From positions 1,721,214-1,785,213 of the forward strand of contig JAEVLN010000003.1 of NCBI GenBank assembly GCA_018350325.1: DNA of 64,000 bases, given 5' to 3'. Made by a program: the position numbers and the translations under genes. The stretch's first letter is position 1. Each line of letters begins with the position of its first letter. Below, in pieces: positions 45,392-55,745 of this stretch. This DNA is from Globodera rostochiensis. Its lineage: Eukaryota; Nematoda; Chromadorea; Rhabditida; Heteroderidae. The notes under the pieces were generated by a model, which ran no database searches, was not told where the DNA came from, and was given only the letters and a program-made list of their open reading frames with translations.

Positions 45392-46780
45392 TCAATCAAT
45401 CGAGTTTTCCAATATTTTGTTATGATCCTCCGGCGGGGGGTTGCTGTTGTTGATTTTCTGCCAGAGAGCATTTGACAACCCTAATTTGTTAGGATGGCAA
45501 TTGCCGTGCACAAAACAAAAAAGTCCAAAAACGCACCAAAAAGTGGCGGCGCCGACAATGGCGGAGCAAAAAGCACCGAACAAATGAATGTAGAAAAAGC
45601 GCCACATAACGAACTCATCGGGACGCGTGAATATTGCCGTCATAAGGGCATTGGCCGTGGCTCGCGCCAAATTGGCATTTTGGCCGAGAGGCGAGCGAGC
45701 GCCGACGGCGGTCGCCACAGTCTAAGGCGATAAACAAAGTGCCAAGTAATTTAAATCCGGCAATATTTTATGTGTAATTAATTACTCGGGCCGAGGCAAC
45801 AGAAAATGCCTGGGGCAGAATGGAAGAATTGCGATCGGAATGGCTTAGGGCGCTGCTGAACAGATGGGCTAGAACCATTAGGAGGGAGCACAGACTCTCC
45901 GAAATGAACATCTGACCAAACAGAAAGTGTGACCGTACCCAAAATCGAAATTTAAATTGCCTGAAGTCTGTTGGAGAAGGGACTGCTCCGTCCGCTCATG
46001 TCCGTCTCCGACATTTCGTCGGAAATGCGACCATTTTGCCGTTCTTCGAGTTGTGCCAAACTTTCAGTGACTGTTCGAATTGTGCCCAGTTGGAGCGAGG
46101 CGTCGATAAAAGCGGCTGATGAGATGGACGAGCGGAAGAGAAGAGCGCCGAAAAAGGAGCCGAAGAATTGGGCAAAGAGAAGGGCGAGGCCGAGAAGGAC
46201 GGGAGTGCCGAGAGTGAGCATGGAGGCCAAAGTGACCGCTTAGGGGTAAAGAATGGGTGGGTCAAAGCCGAGTTTTCCGGCCCCGATGAACACCCAAATG
46301 CCGGGCCAAGACCCTCGGCCCAGTAAGAACAGCTTTTAGGAAAGGTCCGGTGCGCGACTAACCCGGATTGAAATGTGTGCCAATCGGTCGGAAGGCACAA
46401 ATCAATGCCAGGCTCAAAGCTCCTTCAAAGGGGGCAATGTTTTGTAGCTGAAAGGACAAACGATCGGTGGCGGGCGGCAGGAGGAGAACGGAGAGCAAAT
46501 CGGCTAAACATTGGAGAATAAATGTCCAAAGGGTAGAACAAACAAAAGCCGATCACTAATCACCCCAAAATATCCCCCCCCCCCCCTAAACTCCAAACCA
46601 ACTGAAAAGGGTGAAGACAAAGGAAGCGAGGAATTCGACAGCAAAAGGCGCATACGCCCGACGGCACGGGTCGAACGGGACGACGACGTCGCACTTGAGC
46701 AGCGCCGTAGGGGCTGCCACTGCTGGTTCATGGGCAATAGTTTGGGGGGGATGGGACTGTTGCTGTCGAGGCGATTGCAT
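45392..46780 (-). CDS. Divergent aquaporin-like channel with NPA and NLA boxes
   Basis: Exons: 46780-46592, 46447-46363, 46238-45961, 45911-45786 and 45721-45392, giving 335 aa with phases closed. Seen: a polar N-terminus, then TM1 (AVEFLASFVFTLFSWFG). TM2 has PFEGALSLALICAFRPIG. The first pore box is THFNPAVTLASM. TM3 is LLGLALLFAQFFGSFFGALLF. A long polar loop (about 50 aa) follows, then TM4 (MFISESLCSLLMVLAHLF) and TM5. The second box is degenerate, QNANLARAT, where NLA replaces NPA. TM6 is LFGAFCSAIVGAATFWCVFG. This pattern resembles the unorthodox AQP11/12 subfamily. The 45912-45960 intron has a GC donor. It is unlike the two aquaglyceroporins in this window and is not their recent duplicate. 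Confidence 0.8.
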
Positions 46781-47071
46781 TTTGGGGGGTGGGACGAGCG
46801 CGCCTGCTGGCCTCGACCACACATCACAAATTGAGTTCGGGTCGGAAACAACATTCGTTTCGTAGCCATGACAACACACATCCACTTCCCGGATAAGTAC
46901 ACGGCTCTTCCGAGTTATGAATTGCCATCGCCGCTGATGATCGATCCGTCCGCTCCTGCCCTTTTAATCGATCAGCCCCACCCACTTCACCCACTTATTC
47001 CGGTCAAGGTCGGATGAAGGATGGACTGCTTGCCCCCCCCCCCCGCCCGTCCATTTCTTTCATCCATCGGA
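46781..47071. promoter_or_regulatory. Divergent promoter region between the aquaporin-like gene and a membrane protein
   Basis: About 290 bp separate two opposed start codons. A C tract lies at 47032-47044. No specific element was identified. Confidence 0.3.
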
Positions 47072-47746
47072 ATGCTCTCCAAACGCTTCCTCCGCCCTCT
47101 TTGCTCTGTCCTCCTCTCCGCCCTTTTCAGCTATGGCCTAGCCCAGGCGCTGTTCACTCGACAAACGCTCCATTGGATTTACAAGGTCCGTTCCTACATC
47201 TTTTTCGTATAAATGTTCCAAAAACCCCACAGATTCACCAGTTTTGGATTGCCCGCACTTTGTTTCTTCTGTTGGGTGACAATGAACAGAAATTACAAAA
47301 AATGTAATAAGAATCCACGCAGTACAGTTGTTTATATATGTTTTGGGTTTCAGGCATTCGTTGTGGAACCCTCCCGAACATCCATTTCCCTATTTGGTGC
47401 ACGCACTGTTCGTCTACTGGTCACTGCGAATAATGTGAGGTGTCAGCGCTGCTTCTAGAAGCAAACGATGTTCAGGACGAACGACATGACGAGGACGAAC
47501 AACGAAGAGAGCATCACCACCTCGGCCACCATCGTCCCCTCACTGTGGCGTCAATTCGTCGCCATCGCACTTCCCAACGGCCTTTGTGTGGCACTGAGCT
47601 GCACGCTGCTCTCTCTGTGTGCCCAACGCGTTGGTGAAATGCATTCGCTGGTAATCGCCCTCCAACTCGCCCATTCCTCCGTCACTTGCACTGCGACGGC
47701 CTTCGCCGTTGTCGCCAGCGAATGGAGAAAGGGCGACGGAAAATGA
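47072..47746 (+). CDS. Small multi-pass membrane protein, unidentified
   Basis: Exons 47072-47185, 47233-47303, 47354-47434 and 47512-47746 give 166 aa. Phases close, but the last acceptor (GAGAG|C) is weak. Hydrophobic helices: LCSVLLSALFSYGLAQALF, QFWIARTLFLLLG, FPYLVHALFVYWSL, FVAIALPNGLCVALSCTLLS and VIALQLAHSSVTCTATAFAV. No family recognised. If the third intron is wrong, the last exon could be read from an acceptor at 47460 in another frame. Confidence 0.5.
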
Positions 47747-47918
47747 GGCGATTTTGTTAATAAAAATGCATAATTTAAGGCAACAAAGTTGTATATTTAT
47801 TGTTCCATTAAAATAGTTTGTACAATTACGGCAATTATATTATTTTGTAAATCTGGACAATTGATTAAGCATATTTAAAAAACGACGAAATTGATGATGT
47901 GGAAAAAATGGTAAAAAG

Positions 47919-48279
47919 ACGATTCGTTCACCCCCGATTCGTTCCCCTTTTCAAAAGTTTTTTCGTTATAACTTCTTTCAGAGCTAACCAAATCAAACAT
48001 TTTTGGTACCATTCGAAAGCTTACAACTAGTAGAAGCTTTCAAAAGCAAAAATAAGCGATTGGCCAAATCTCAAAAAAGTTATGGGGCCACAATTGGCCA
48101 TAACTTTTTTGAGATTTGGCCAATCGCTTATTTTTGCTTTTGAAAGCTTCTACTAGTTGTAAGCTTTCGAATGATATCGAAAATGTTTGATTTGGTTAGA
48201 CATGAAAGAAGTTATAACGAAAAAACTTCTGAAAAGGGGAACGAATCGGGGGTGAACGAATCGGCCGGGAACGAATCGT
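47919..48279. mobile_element. Foldback element 1, about 175-bp inverted arms
   Basis: Near-perfect inverted arms meet at about 48092-48100 with almost no loop. The ends are short arrays of GAACGAATCG words in opposite orientation. Arm landmarks: AGTTTTTTCGTTATAACTTC, GTACCATTCGAAAGC, CTAGTAGAAGCTTTC and AATAAGCGATTGGCCAAATC. No coding capacity. Arms are homologous to those of element 2 at 54.1 kb. Confidence 0.85.
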
Positions 48280-48431
48280 CCTCCGTCCGAAAAAATGCTT
48301 GGACTTCTATTAATTATTAGTGACAAGATTATCAGGGAAATGCCTCACTTGAACCGGCTCCAATTCACTGATTGCCCCACCGGCACGTAAATGGATGTAA
48401 ACCTTCGCGTGGAATGTTTTAGCAATTTTAA

Positions 48432-51400
48432 CTAAAAAGCAATCGGCAAAACCTCCTCAGAACGGTCGACTATGTCTCTCGGAATGCCCATTTTAAGAGC
48501 GGTAAACGTCGCATAGGACAAATCGATGGTTCCGTCGACCAAACTGTACAGAAAGTCGAGAGTGTCGTCGTCCAATCGACGCACATCCATCGTTTCAAAA
48601 CGGAGCAATTTGTTCGGGTCCCGGAGCAAATTGCAGAGCGCGTGGAAGTGGGAGGAGATGAACACGTGGGGACACCGCTCAGCGGGGCCTTCAAGCCAAT
48701 AGTTCAAGCAACTGGCCAACAGAGCGAGACCGACTTCCTGTACAATGCGAAATAGTCGTTCTCAAAACGATTAAGGAGCGTTATTACCGTCATTGTTCCC
48801 TTTCCAAATTCGTCGATGATCAACAGCGAACCTTCATCGCTTCTGGCGATGGCTCGTGACATCGAAAATTATTTAAAAGTATTGACGGAAACACACGAGA
48901 GAGACAGCTCCTACTTGTTTAAGATCATTGGCAAACGAAGACATTCCATCCAACACCGAGTCAATTGTGTATAGACGGGAGAGAATTCGGTTGATTGGAC
49001 CAATTGTGGCACGTTGGGCGGGCACGAAGGACCCGCAACAGGCCAAATAGACAACGGAACCGACCTCAACGGAGAGAAAATAATGAGCAGAAGGCCAACA
49101 ATAAAAGAAGTACAGTACCATTTTGAGGTAAATGCTTTTGCCCGAAGCATTCGGTCCAGACAGCACTTTCACTTTGCCAAGTTTGTTAGAACTGCTGAAC
49201 ATTAAAGTGTGTTTTTGGCACCAATTCGTCCATTTCACCCACTAACATAACGGGGTTTGCCACGTAACTTCCGTTTTTGCAAATGTGCTCAGCAATTGGG
49301 TGCCGTGCCTGTTCGATCGCGACAGTCGTCTCCTCCACGAATTTTGGCCGTACCCAATTGTATTTACGTGCGACGACCGATCTCAAAAAAACCGCCAAAT
49401 TTAAATTAAATTTATTGATTGATTAATTGATCATCCCACAATGAGACGAGACAGTCTAAAGTCGCGGCCAAATCTACAGCTTTCAGCACGTCGTCCTTGC
49501 TCTCCAAAATGCGACGTTGCAAACTGAGCAAAATGCCAAAATTAAACGCAAGCTCTCTCATTTCCATGCACACAACCTACACCTACTTAAGAACAATGTT
49601 CGTCTCCGCGTCCACAATTTGCATTTTGATGTCCCCAATGTTCTCATCCAACAAACGCATCCGCTTCGTTTTGTAATAAGTCATTCCTTCCGAGGAAAAC
49701 AACTAAAATGGCGGATGAAGCATGGTCAAATTCAGAGGTCGGATAAAACAAATTGAAAAAGTTGAATATTTTCAAATTGTTTGGTTTGGTTGTCCGGTTT
49801 TCCCAGTGCCTACGATTTCCACGAGCGCTTTGGTTTGCTGGGGAATTTCCATGTTCTCAGGCGCCATCAGCAAATATCCGATGATCGGCACATAAGCGAC
49901 TGAGCAACTTTCGATAGCGATGTCCTCCGCCTCCATTCGTGCCACCGATGTTAGGTCCTCGGGCAGTTTCTCGTACAATTCCTTTTCTGGAAGATGGAGG
50001 AAAATGACTGACCGATCAGAGAAGGGGAGGAAGGCAAACAAATCTAAATCACTTTGGTCCAACTCGGGATCGACGCCTTTGCAAATGACCAAACGATTTT
50101 CACCGGACGATTCGGAAAAATCGATCTGAAGTTGTGAGAATGAGTTGGAAAAGCAGCAGTTGATGAACCGAACCGACCACTTCGATGAGAATGGCAGTGA
50201 GTTGTTTGAGAGGATCGCCCAAAAAGTGCAATTTGCCCATGACTATGGCCAGGTTCACCTCCTTATCGTCAAAAAATGTGCCAATTTTGACCAATGTGCA
50301 TAATGTCTAAAGGTTTATTGGAGATTTTATACCAATTTAAACCAAACTGTGAAAAAATTCCTCCAATCACTGATTGGAACATTGCCACGACGCATTCTTT
50401 TAAGAATACCCTTAAATTAATCATCTGATTTTTCGAGTGCAATTAAATAAAATGTTTTGCCGCACTCTGACGCTGCACACATCCTTCAGCAAAGTGCGCA
50501 AATGCGCGGTCACTTCCAAGTTACAATCCTGGTACAAATAGGCGATGGCCTCATGCCGATCCTCGAGCATCCTTCGGTCTTTAGACGGTCGTTCGAACCA
50601 CATTCTAAAGAAGAAGAAAAGGAAAAACGAACGCCCAAAAGGAAAGCGGAGAAATAACGACATCAAATAAGCGGGGAAAATGTTCGAGTAGAATTCATAA
50701 ACTCCAAAAAAAGTAGAAAGTTGAATCAGAAGGCTTTTCCTTTTGAAGAAACTGACCTCAACATTTGCTTTCCGGGGACCGACCGGCATAAATTGCACAG
50801 TTTGAAGATGCTCATACCCTCGCGTCGATGGTTGCCCCACACAAACTTTTGCCGAATCGATTTTGGATTGTAATCGGAGTAAAAAATTTCGAGAGCACGC
50901 AAAGTAACCGAGTCAACTTGCACACAATCCTCGCTTGATTGTGAAAATGCTTAGTAATTTAACTAAATTAAAGAACGAACAGAACAAAAGTGTCGATTCC
51001 GTTGATGCACGAACGAAGGTTGAAGTCGCCCGAATCGGAGGGGGCGGCCTTCTGCTGCTCCAAGAAGCGGAAAAGAGCGCCAAGCGAACGGATCTGTGGG
51101 GAAATGCACTTTGGGAAATGATACGAATTTAGTTTCCGTGAATTAATTTGGCCACGTTCTGAAAGTCCTCACCATATTTGACGAGGACAAGTCAAACCGG
51201 AAAGAAATCGCCAATTTGTCGTTGTCGCCGCCCCCAAATATTTGTTCGAGTCGTTTTCGGGCGAGTCCAAAACCTGTGACTAAAATTGCTCAATTCAAGA
51301 GTTATTAAAATTGCGCACTGAATGCGACATTGGGCAGAAAGTTGAGCGATGGTTGCCAGAATCCGTCCAAATTTATGCACTCTCCCTCTTCGTCCTCCTC

Positions 51401-52030
51401 CAAAGGCGCCACTCCGTTGTCATTAGAAGTCGGAGCAGTCTGCTCGTTAAAACACGTCCAATCTTCCTGTGAATCCTCAACGACGGAGTCGGAGCACTTT
51501 TGGTTGATTTCAGTGGAAGTAGACGAATTGGACATTGAATAATTGCCTTAATTTGAATTCTACGCTTTTAACCGACAGCGCCCAACAGCAATTTAATGGG
51601 TTTATTTTTTCAAAAATATTTGCAAATGTTATGACTTCGTGATTTTGTTATGCTTTTTAGAAAACGTGTGGAATACAAATGAAGCGATTCAGACTCCCCG
51701 ACCAACAAAACTCAGCAAATCATATTACTAAACTGTTGGTCGACGGCAAGAGAGTTGCTTACTTACATTCAGTGCGCAATTGCATTTGGAACGCCTCGTC
51801 TTGTGACCGATTCGCCAACACGTGAGAAGGCCTAAACTGGCGCAAAACTAAACGGACTAACATTAACTCCTCCAGTCCATAAAATTTGACGCACTCCTCC
51901 CCAGAACAATGAAATCGGCATCCTCTGCCATATCCGCAACCATCTTCACTTCCTTCTCATCCTCATCATAAATCGCTGCACCCAAACGCTTCGCGCTGTA
52001 TGAGAACGCACAAATCAATTCTTTTGGCAT
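48432..52030 (-). CDS. msh-5: MSH5 meiotic MutS homologue
   Basis: Role: MSH5 forms a sliding clamp with MSH4 that stabilises recombination intermediates for meiotic crossovers. Exons: 52030-51767 (contains a defect or micro-intron), 51546-51319, 51279-51173, 51093-50977, 50929-50757, 50604-50472, 50306-50181, 50125-50053, 49986-49814, 49702-49587, 49523-49440, 49381-49247, 49194-49119, 49064-48915, 48862-48788 and 48737-48432. They give about 765 aa. Seen: lever/core segments (EGMSIFKLCNLC, RMWFERPSKDRRMLEDRHEA); Walker A GPNASGKSIYLKM; GSFVPAQRATIG; Walker B LLIIDEFGKGT; HVFISSHFHAL. Two lesions: near 51900 the frame shifts by one base unless a 38-nt intron is removed, and the exon starting 48862 follows TTTTCG rather than an AG acceptor. 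Confidence 0.88.
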
Positions 52031-52258
52031 TTTTTGGCCATTTCTGTTCGACAAAATGTTAAAGCACCCAACAAGAGAGAGAGAAAAAACATCAGATATT
52101 CTCAGGTCGGACGTTACCCAAAGACAACACAACCAACAAAGCGACAAAATAGTAAACGTTCGAGCTCGTTTATTCTTAAACAAATAAATATTGTTAAGAT
52201 TAAAAAAAAATTAAAAATGTTAGTGTTAGATTAAAGCTAGGGGAAGTCGGCGGTAAAC

Positions 52259-52371
52259 AAGTTGGCAAGGAGTAATCAGAGAAAGCAACACTGGAAATTC
52301 TCAAGTTGGCAAAGAGCGATCAGAGAAAGCAACACTGGAAATTCTCAAGTTGGCAAAGAGTGATCAGAGAT
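52259..52371. repeat. Short tandem repeat upstream of MSH5
   Basis: Two and a half copies of a 43-bp unit containing GTTGGCAAAGAG.GATCAGAG and AAAGCAACACTGGAAATTCT. Confidence 0.8.
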
Positions 52372-52528
52372 GGTCCACCGTTGAGGAGTTGCAGGGAAAT
52401 GACGGGGTCGAAGTCAATTTGTCTACCATGTCGGCCAACCCAGACCACTTCTGGTCCTCTCGTTCACGACGGAGCTCCTCTTCAATCTAAACCACTTTTT
52501 GTAAAAGATAGTCTCGTGGTCTAATATT

Positions 52529-53485
52529 TTAACCAAACCCGTAAAATTTCGGGGGAGGAGGGATCGTCGACCAAAATAAATGCAAGGAGCACCGTTGGAA
52601 GAAAAAACCCCGTAAAATTGGCATTTTGTTTAAAGGTTGCCCATTTTTAGCCGTTTTCGACTGATATGATAAATGAGTTACATGTGGCAACAAATTCCGG
52701 CTTTGGCGACTCGACAACTGTTTCTGATGGCATTGGAAACGAAAGAGCGAAAGGGGCAAAGACGTGGAGAAGGCAGATGGCGCAGACGGCGCATCCTTCG
52801 GATGGATAAAGAGACATCGCTCACCGAACGGGCACACTCCACTCGCATACTTGTCGCAAAGACGCGTTTTGTACTTGTCGTTAATCGGAAGTGGAACGCT
52901 AAAATATTTTTGGGAACCATCGATCAAAGCCAAGCAAATGTTCGAATTCTGTATGGCAAACTGACGTTGCAACCCTCAGTTCTTCAGGTCCATGGGCAAA
53001 ACGGCATTTGGTCCCGAAACGACACTCCGCCTTCTCCAGCCAATTCAGGCACATAACAGTTTTATAACTGTTTTCGGTTTTGCCAACATGTCGATAATGA
53101 GCCTGGAACACGGTCGTCGCTTTGCTTAAGTGAGTTTAATGAACGGTGAAGGTTCTCGACTCGCATAATCTTACTCAGAATTCGGATTGATGTACTGCAA
53201 AATGTTCGTTGTCGGTCGAGCTGAGCGAGAGAAAGGCCGGAATTGCTGAAAGCTGGAGATGAGTTGGTCCTCTTGTTGAAAACGTTGGCGCGGTGGGTGT
53301 GAAAAGTCGAAGACGAACTGCGACTGTTGACAGGACGGATATGGAAAGTCGAAAGCGAGCTGCGACTGTTGACAGGATGGATATGGAAAGTCGAAGGCGA
53401 ACCGTGATTGTTGACAGGACGGGTATGGAAAGTCGAAGGCAAACTGCGATTGTGAAAATGCTGAGGCGCGCTGATCCATTGCCAT
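52529..53485 (-). CDS. Tandem CCCH zinc-finger RNA-binding protein
   Basis: Exons 53485-53175, 53124-52966 and 52898-52529 give 279 aa with phases closed. The N-terminus holds four tandem 14-residue units, FAFDFPYPSCQQSQ and variants. Then two TIS11/TTP-type fingers follow: YKTVMCLNWLEKAECRFGTK with CRFAHGPEELR, and YKTRLCDKYASGVCPFGERC with LFIHP. The C-terminus is Ser/Gln-rich. Known family members bind AU-rich 3' UTRs and control mRNA translation or decay. Nematode members include the oocyte and germline factors of the OMA/POS-1/PIE-1 group. RNA binding is thus likely; the stage is unknown. The intron between fingers could end differently; the chosen GTCAGT donor keeps frame. Confidence 0.85.
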
Positions 53486-53583
53486 GGTTAGGTGTTGGGT
53501 GTTGTTAGTGTTAATGGAATTAGTGCTAAATAATTATCTTTAGTCATAAAGTTAGTATTACGTATGTAGTAAGGATGTAATGT

Positions 53584-53628
53584 AGGCCCGGGTCAAAAAA
53601 ATCCTGGTATTTCTAATACCCGGGCCAT
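53584..53628. repeat. Short inverted repeat
   Basis: GGCCCGGGT and ACCCGGGCC bracket 27 bp. It could form a hairpin. A further ACCGGGT copy lies at 53637. Confidence 0.5.
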
Positions 53629-54119
53629 GCACCAAGACCGGGTTTTTTTCTGGGAAATTTTTGGCACAGAAAGATGTAAATTTCGTTTATTTTATTCTTT
53701 GCACCTTATTATGGCTAAAATTCTCTAAGAAAAACGAAATTTTATTTTTTTGGGGCGGTTAAAAAGTCTTTTTTTTAAGCGGATATAACGTTTTTCTGAC
53801 AAATGAGCGAAATTTTACAGCTGGTTTTGTTGCGTTTCTTAAAAAATATTTTTTGAAAGAGGGGGGAGGAGGGAGCGGGACGTTTGGACGCTGCCGTTTG
53901 GGCACCGACAATTTTTGGAATTTTGTTTCTTTTTGTTGGGGGATTTGGAAGCAGAAATCTCGTCTCGACATCTCGTCTCGAACAAAACTGAACTGTCGGA
54001 ACAACCTGATGCGATGGTGCCGATAAGCTGCCAAGAAAATTATTTTGAAAAATAAGGCAATTTTTTTCTACGTTCAAAAAGTTTTGTTTGGCGATCTGTC
54101 ATCAAAATTCGAATTATGT

Positions 54120-54587
54120 GGTGCAACGGAGCACCACGATTGGGCGCGGCACGATTGGGCGCGGCACGATTGGGCGCGCACGATTGGGCGCCGGCAAGTT
54201 TTTCGGTATAACTTTGTTCAAAGTCAACCAAACCAAAATTTCTTGGTATCATACGAAAGCTCTTAGTATGCTGAACCTTTGATCAAGCTAAAGCTAACTG
54301 ATTCGTCTTTAAAAAAAAAAAGTTATAGCTTAAAACCTTTGAAAATTTCCATTTTTCGTGCCAACTTTTACTTATGGTGCCATAACTTTCTTTGTTTAAG
54401 TCGAATCGCTTAGCTTTTGCCTTTGTAAGCTTCTACTCATTGCATGCTTTCGAATAATACCAAGAATGTTTGGTTTGGTTGACTTTGAACAAAATCTTAA
54501 CGAAAAACTTGTCGGCGCCCAATCGTGCCGCGCCCAAACATGCGCGCCCAATCGTGCGCGCCCAATCGAGGTGTACCGTGGTGCAAT
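54120..54587. mobile_element. Foldback element 2 with terminal inverted word arrays
   Basis: Left end: four copies of GCACGATTGGGCGCG. Right end: the same word inverted (CGCGCCCAATCGTGC), about four copies with one variant. Arms share GTTCAAAGTCAACCAAACCA, TTGGTAT.AT.CGAAAGC and AAGTTATA/TGG with each other and with element 1. The 3' side is closer to element 1 than the 5' side is. No coding capacity. Confidence 0.8.
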
Positions 54588-54872
54588 GAGTCTTGATTTT
54601 TCATTCAGCTTAATCGAGAGTGGGGGTAGTTTAGGCCCCCACGTTTGGGCCCCAGGGTACGCCCTTGTATACCCCTAACAAAATCTTTTATCGACTTTTA
54701 AAAAAATTTTGTTTTTTTCGGTATTTCATTTTTTTGCTTAGTCGGTGTTTCGTGGCTTCGATGTTTTGTTGGCGTGCCGTTTGAATACACTTGCAATTAG
54801 GTAATTAAAATCGTTGTGTAAATTTTTCTACAAAAATATATATTGTGTACACATAAATTCAATCATTCCATC

Positions 54873-55745
54873 TTATCTTTTTAAAGGTTCAAGTCCTGTA
54901 AGTATTGGCAGCTTATTCTGTCTTTTCCCGTCCGTTCCCCCTTTTTCTGTTCCTCCGACGTTCCATTGCTCTTCCCTCCTAGCAATTCCGACATTTTCCG
55001 CACCAGAAATGCCCGTTCCGGGGTTTCCGGACTTCTCTTTGTCTTCTTCGTCTTTCCAACCACTGCCCACGCTAGACGGAAAATTCTCTTCGCTGTTTTC
55101 AGTTGGAATGAATCCCCGAGAGAGTAATTCCTCGTGTCCATGGTTAGTTTCCGGTACAAATCCATGTTCTGGAACTGGATATTGTCGTTGGGTTGGGAGT
55201 CGAGATGGAGAGAACGTCGGATAGTGCGCAGAGCGTAGCCTTTCACTTCTGACCACTTGCTCAATCGGTTGAAAGAGCTGAAAGTGAAAGGCTTTTGTGG
55301 GCTAATTTGGCAAATTTGGACATTCAAAATGCTGCCGAGGTCAATCCCTCTGCCTTGTTGATAGCCGAGATGGGAGTCCACTCCGAAGCGTTGTCCACCC
55401 AGAAAAAGTCCATTGTCGACTGAACAATACCACTTGATCACACGTCTTTTGATCCAACAAAACACTACTTTGTGTGCCGAATCTTCCCGGACCAAAGTTC
55501 AAACCAATTTGCCGCTCTCCGCCGAACCCAAAAATGTTGGCCCCTTGGCCTACTCCAAGCCGAAGGTCGCCTGTGAAAGGCGTTCTTTGGAGGCTGACGG
55601 ATCCCAAATTGATAGCTGACGGCAGTAGTTGGGAGTAAGCTGAATTAGAAATATCGGTGCGCTTTGATTTGAAATACAAAAACGCATTACCATATGAATG
55701 TGTTGTCACCAGCAGAGACAAAGTCCTGAAGAGAAGTCTGTCCAT
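54873..55745 (-). CDS. Secreted Gly-rich protein B (paralogue of the gene at 20.5 kb)
   Basis: Exons 55745-55691, 55639-55469, 55419-55322 and 55277-54873 give 242 aa with phases closed. Seen: a signal peptide (MDRLLFRTLSLLVTTHSYG); then INLGSVSL, GDLRLGVGQGANIFGFGG, RQIGLNFGPGRFGTQ, NGLFLGGQRFGVDSHLGY and DLGSILN. This motif order and spacing match protein A. The second intron interrupts the same position (CAAA|GT, phase 1). The last exon adds a unique hydrophilic Glu/Gly/Asn-rich tail of about 135 aa. Function unknown. The product is probably extracellular. Confidence 0.7.

Noticed and set aside
53293..53508. Plus-strand frame with ESRKRAATVDRMDM repeats
   Set aside because: It is the antisense of the FAFDFPYPSCQQSQ repeats of the CCCH finger gene, whose frame continues into real zinc fingers.
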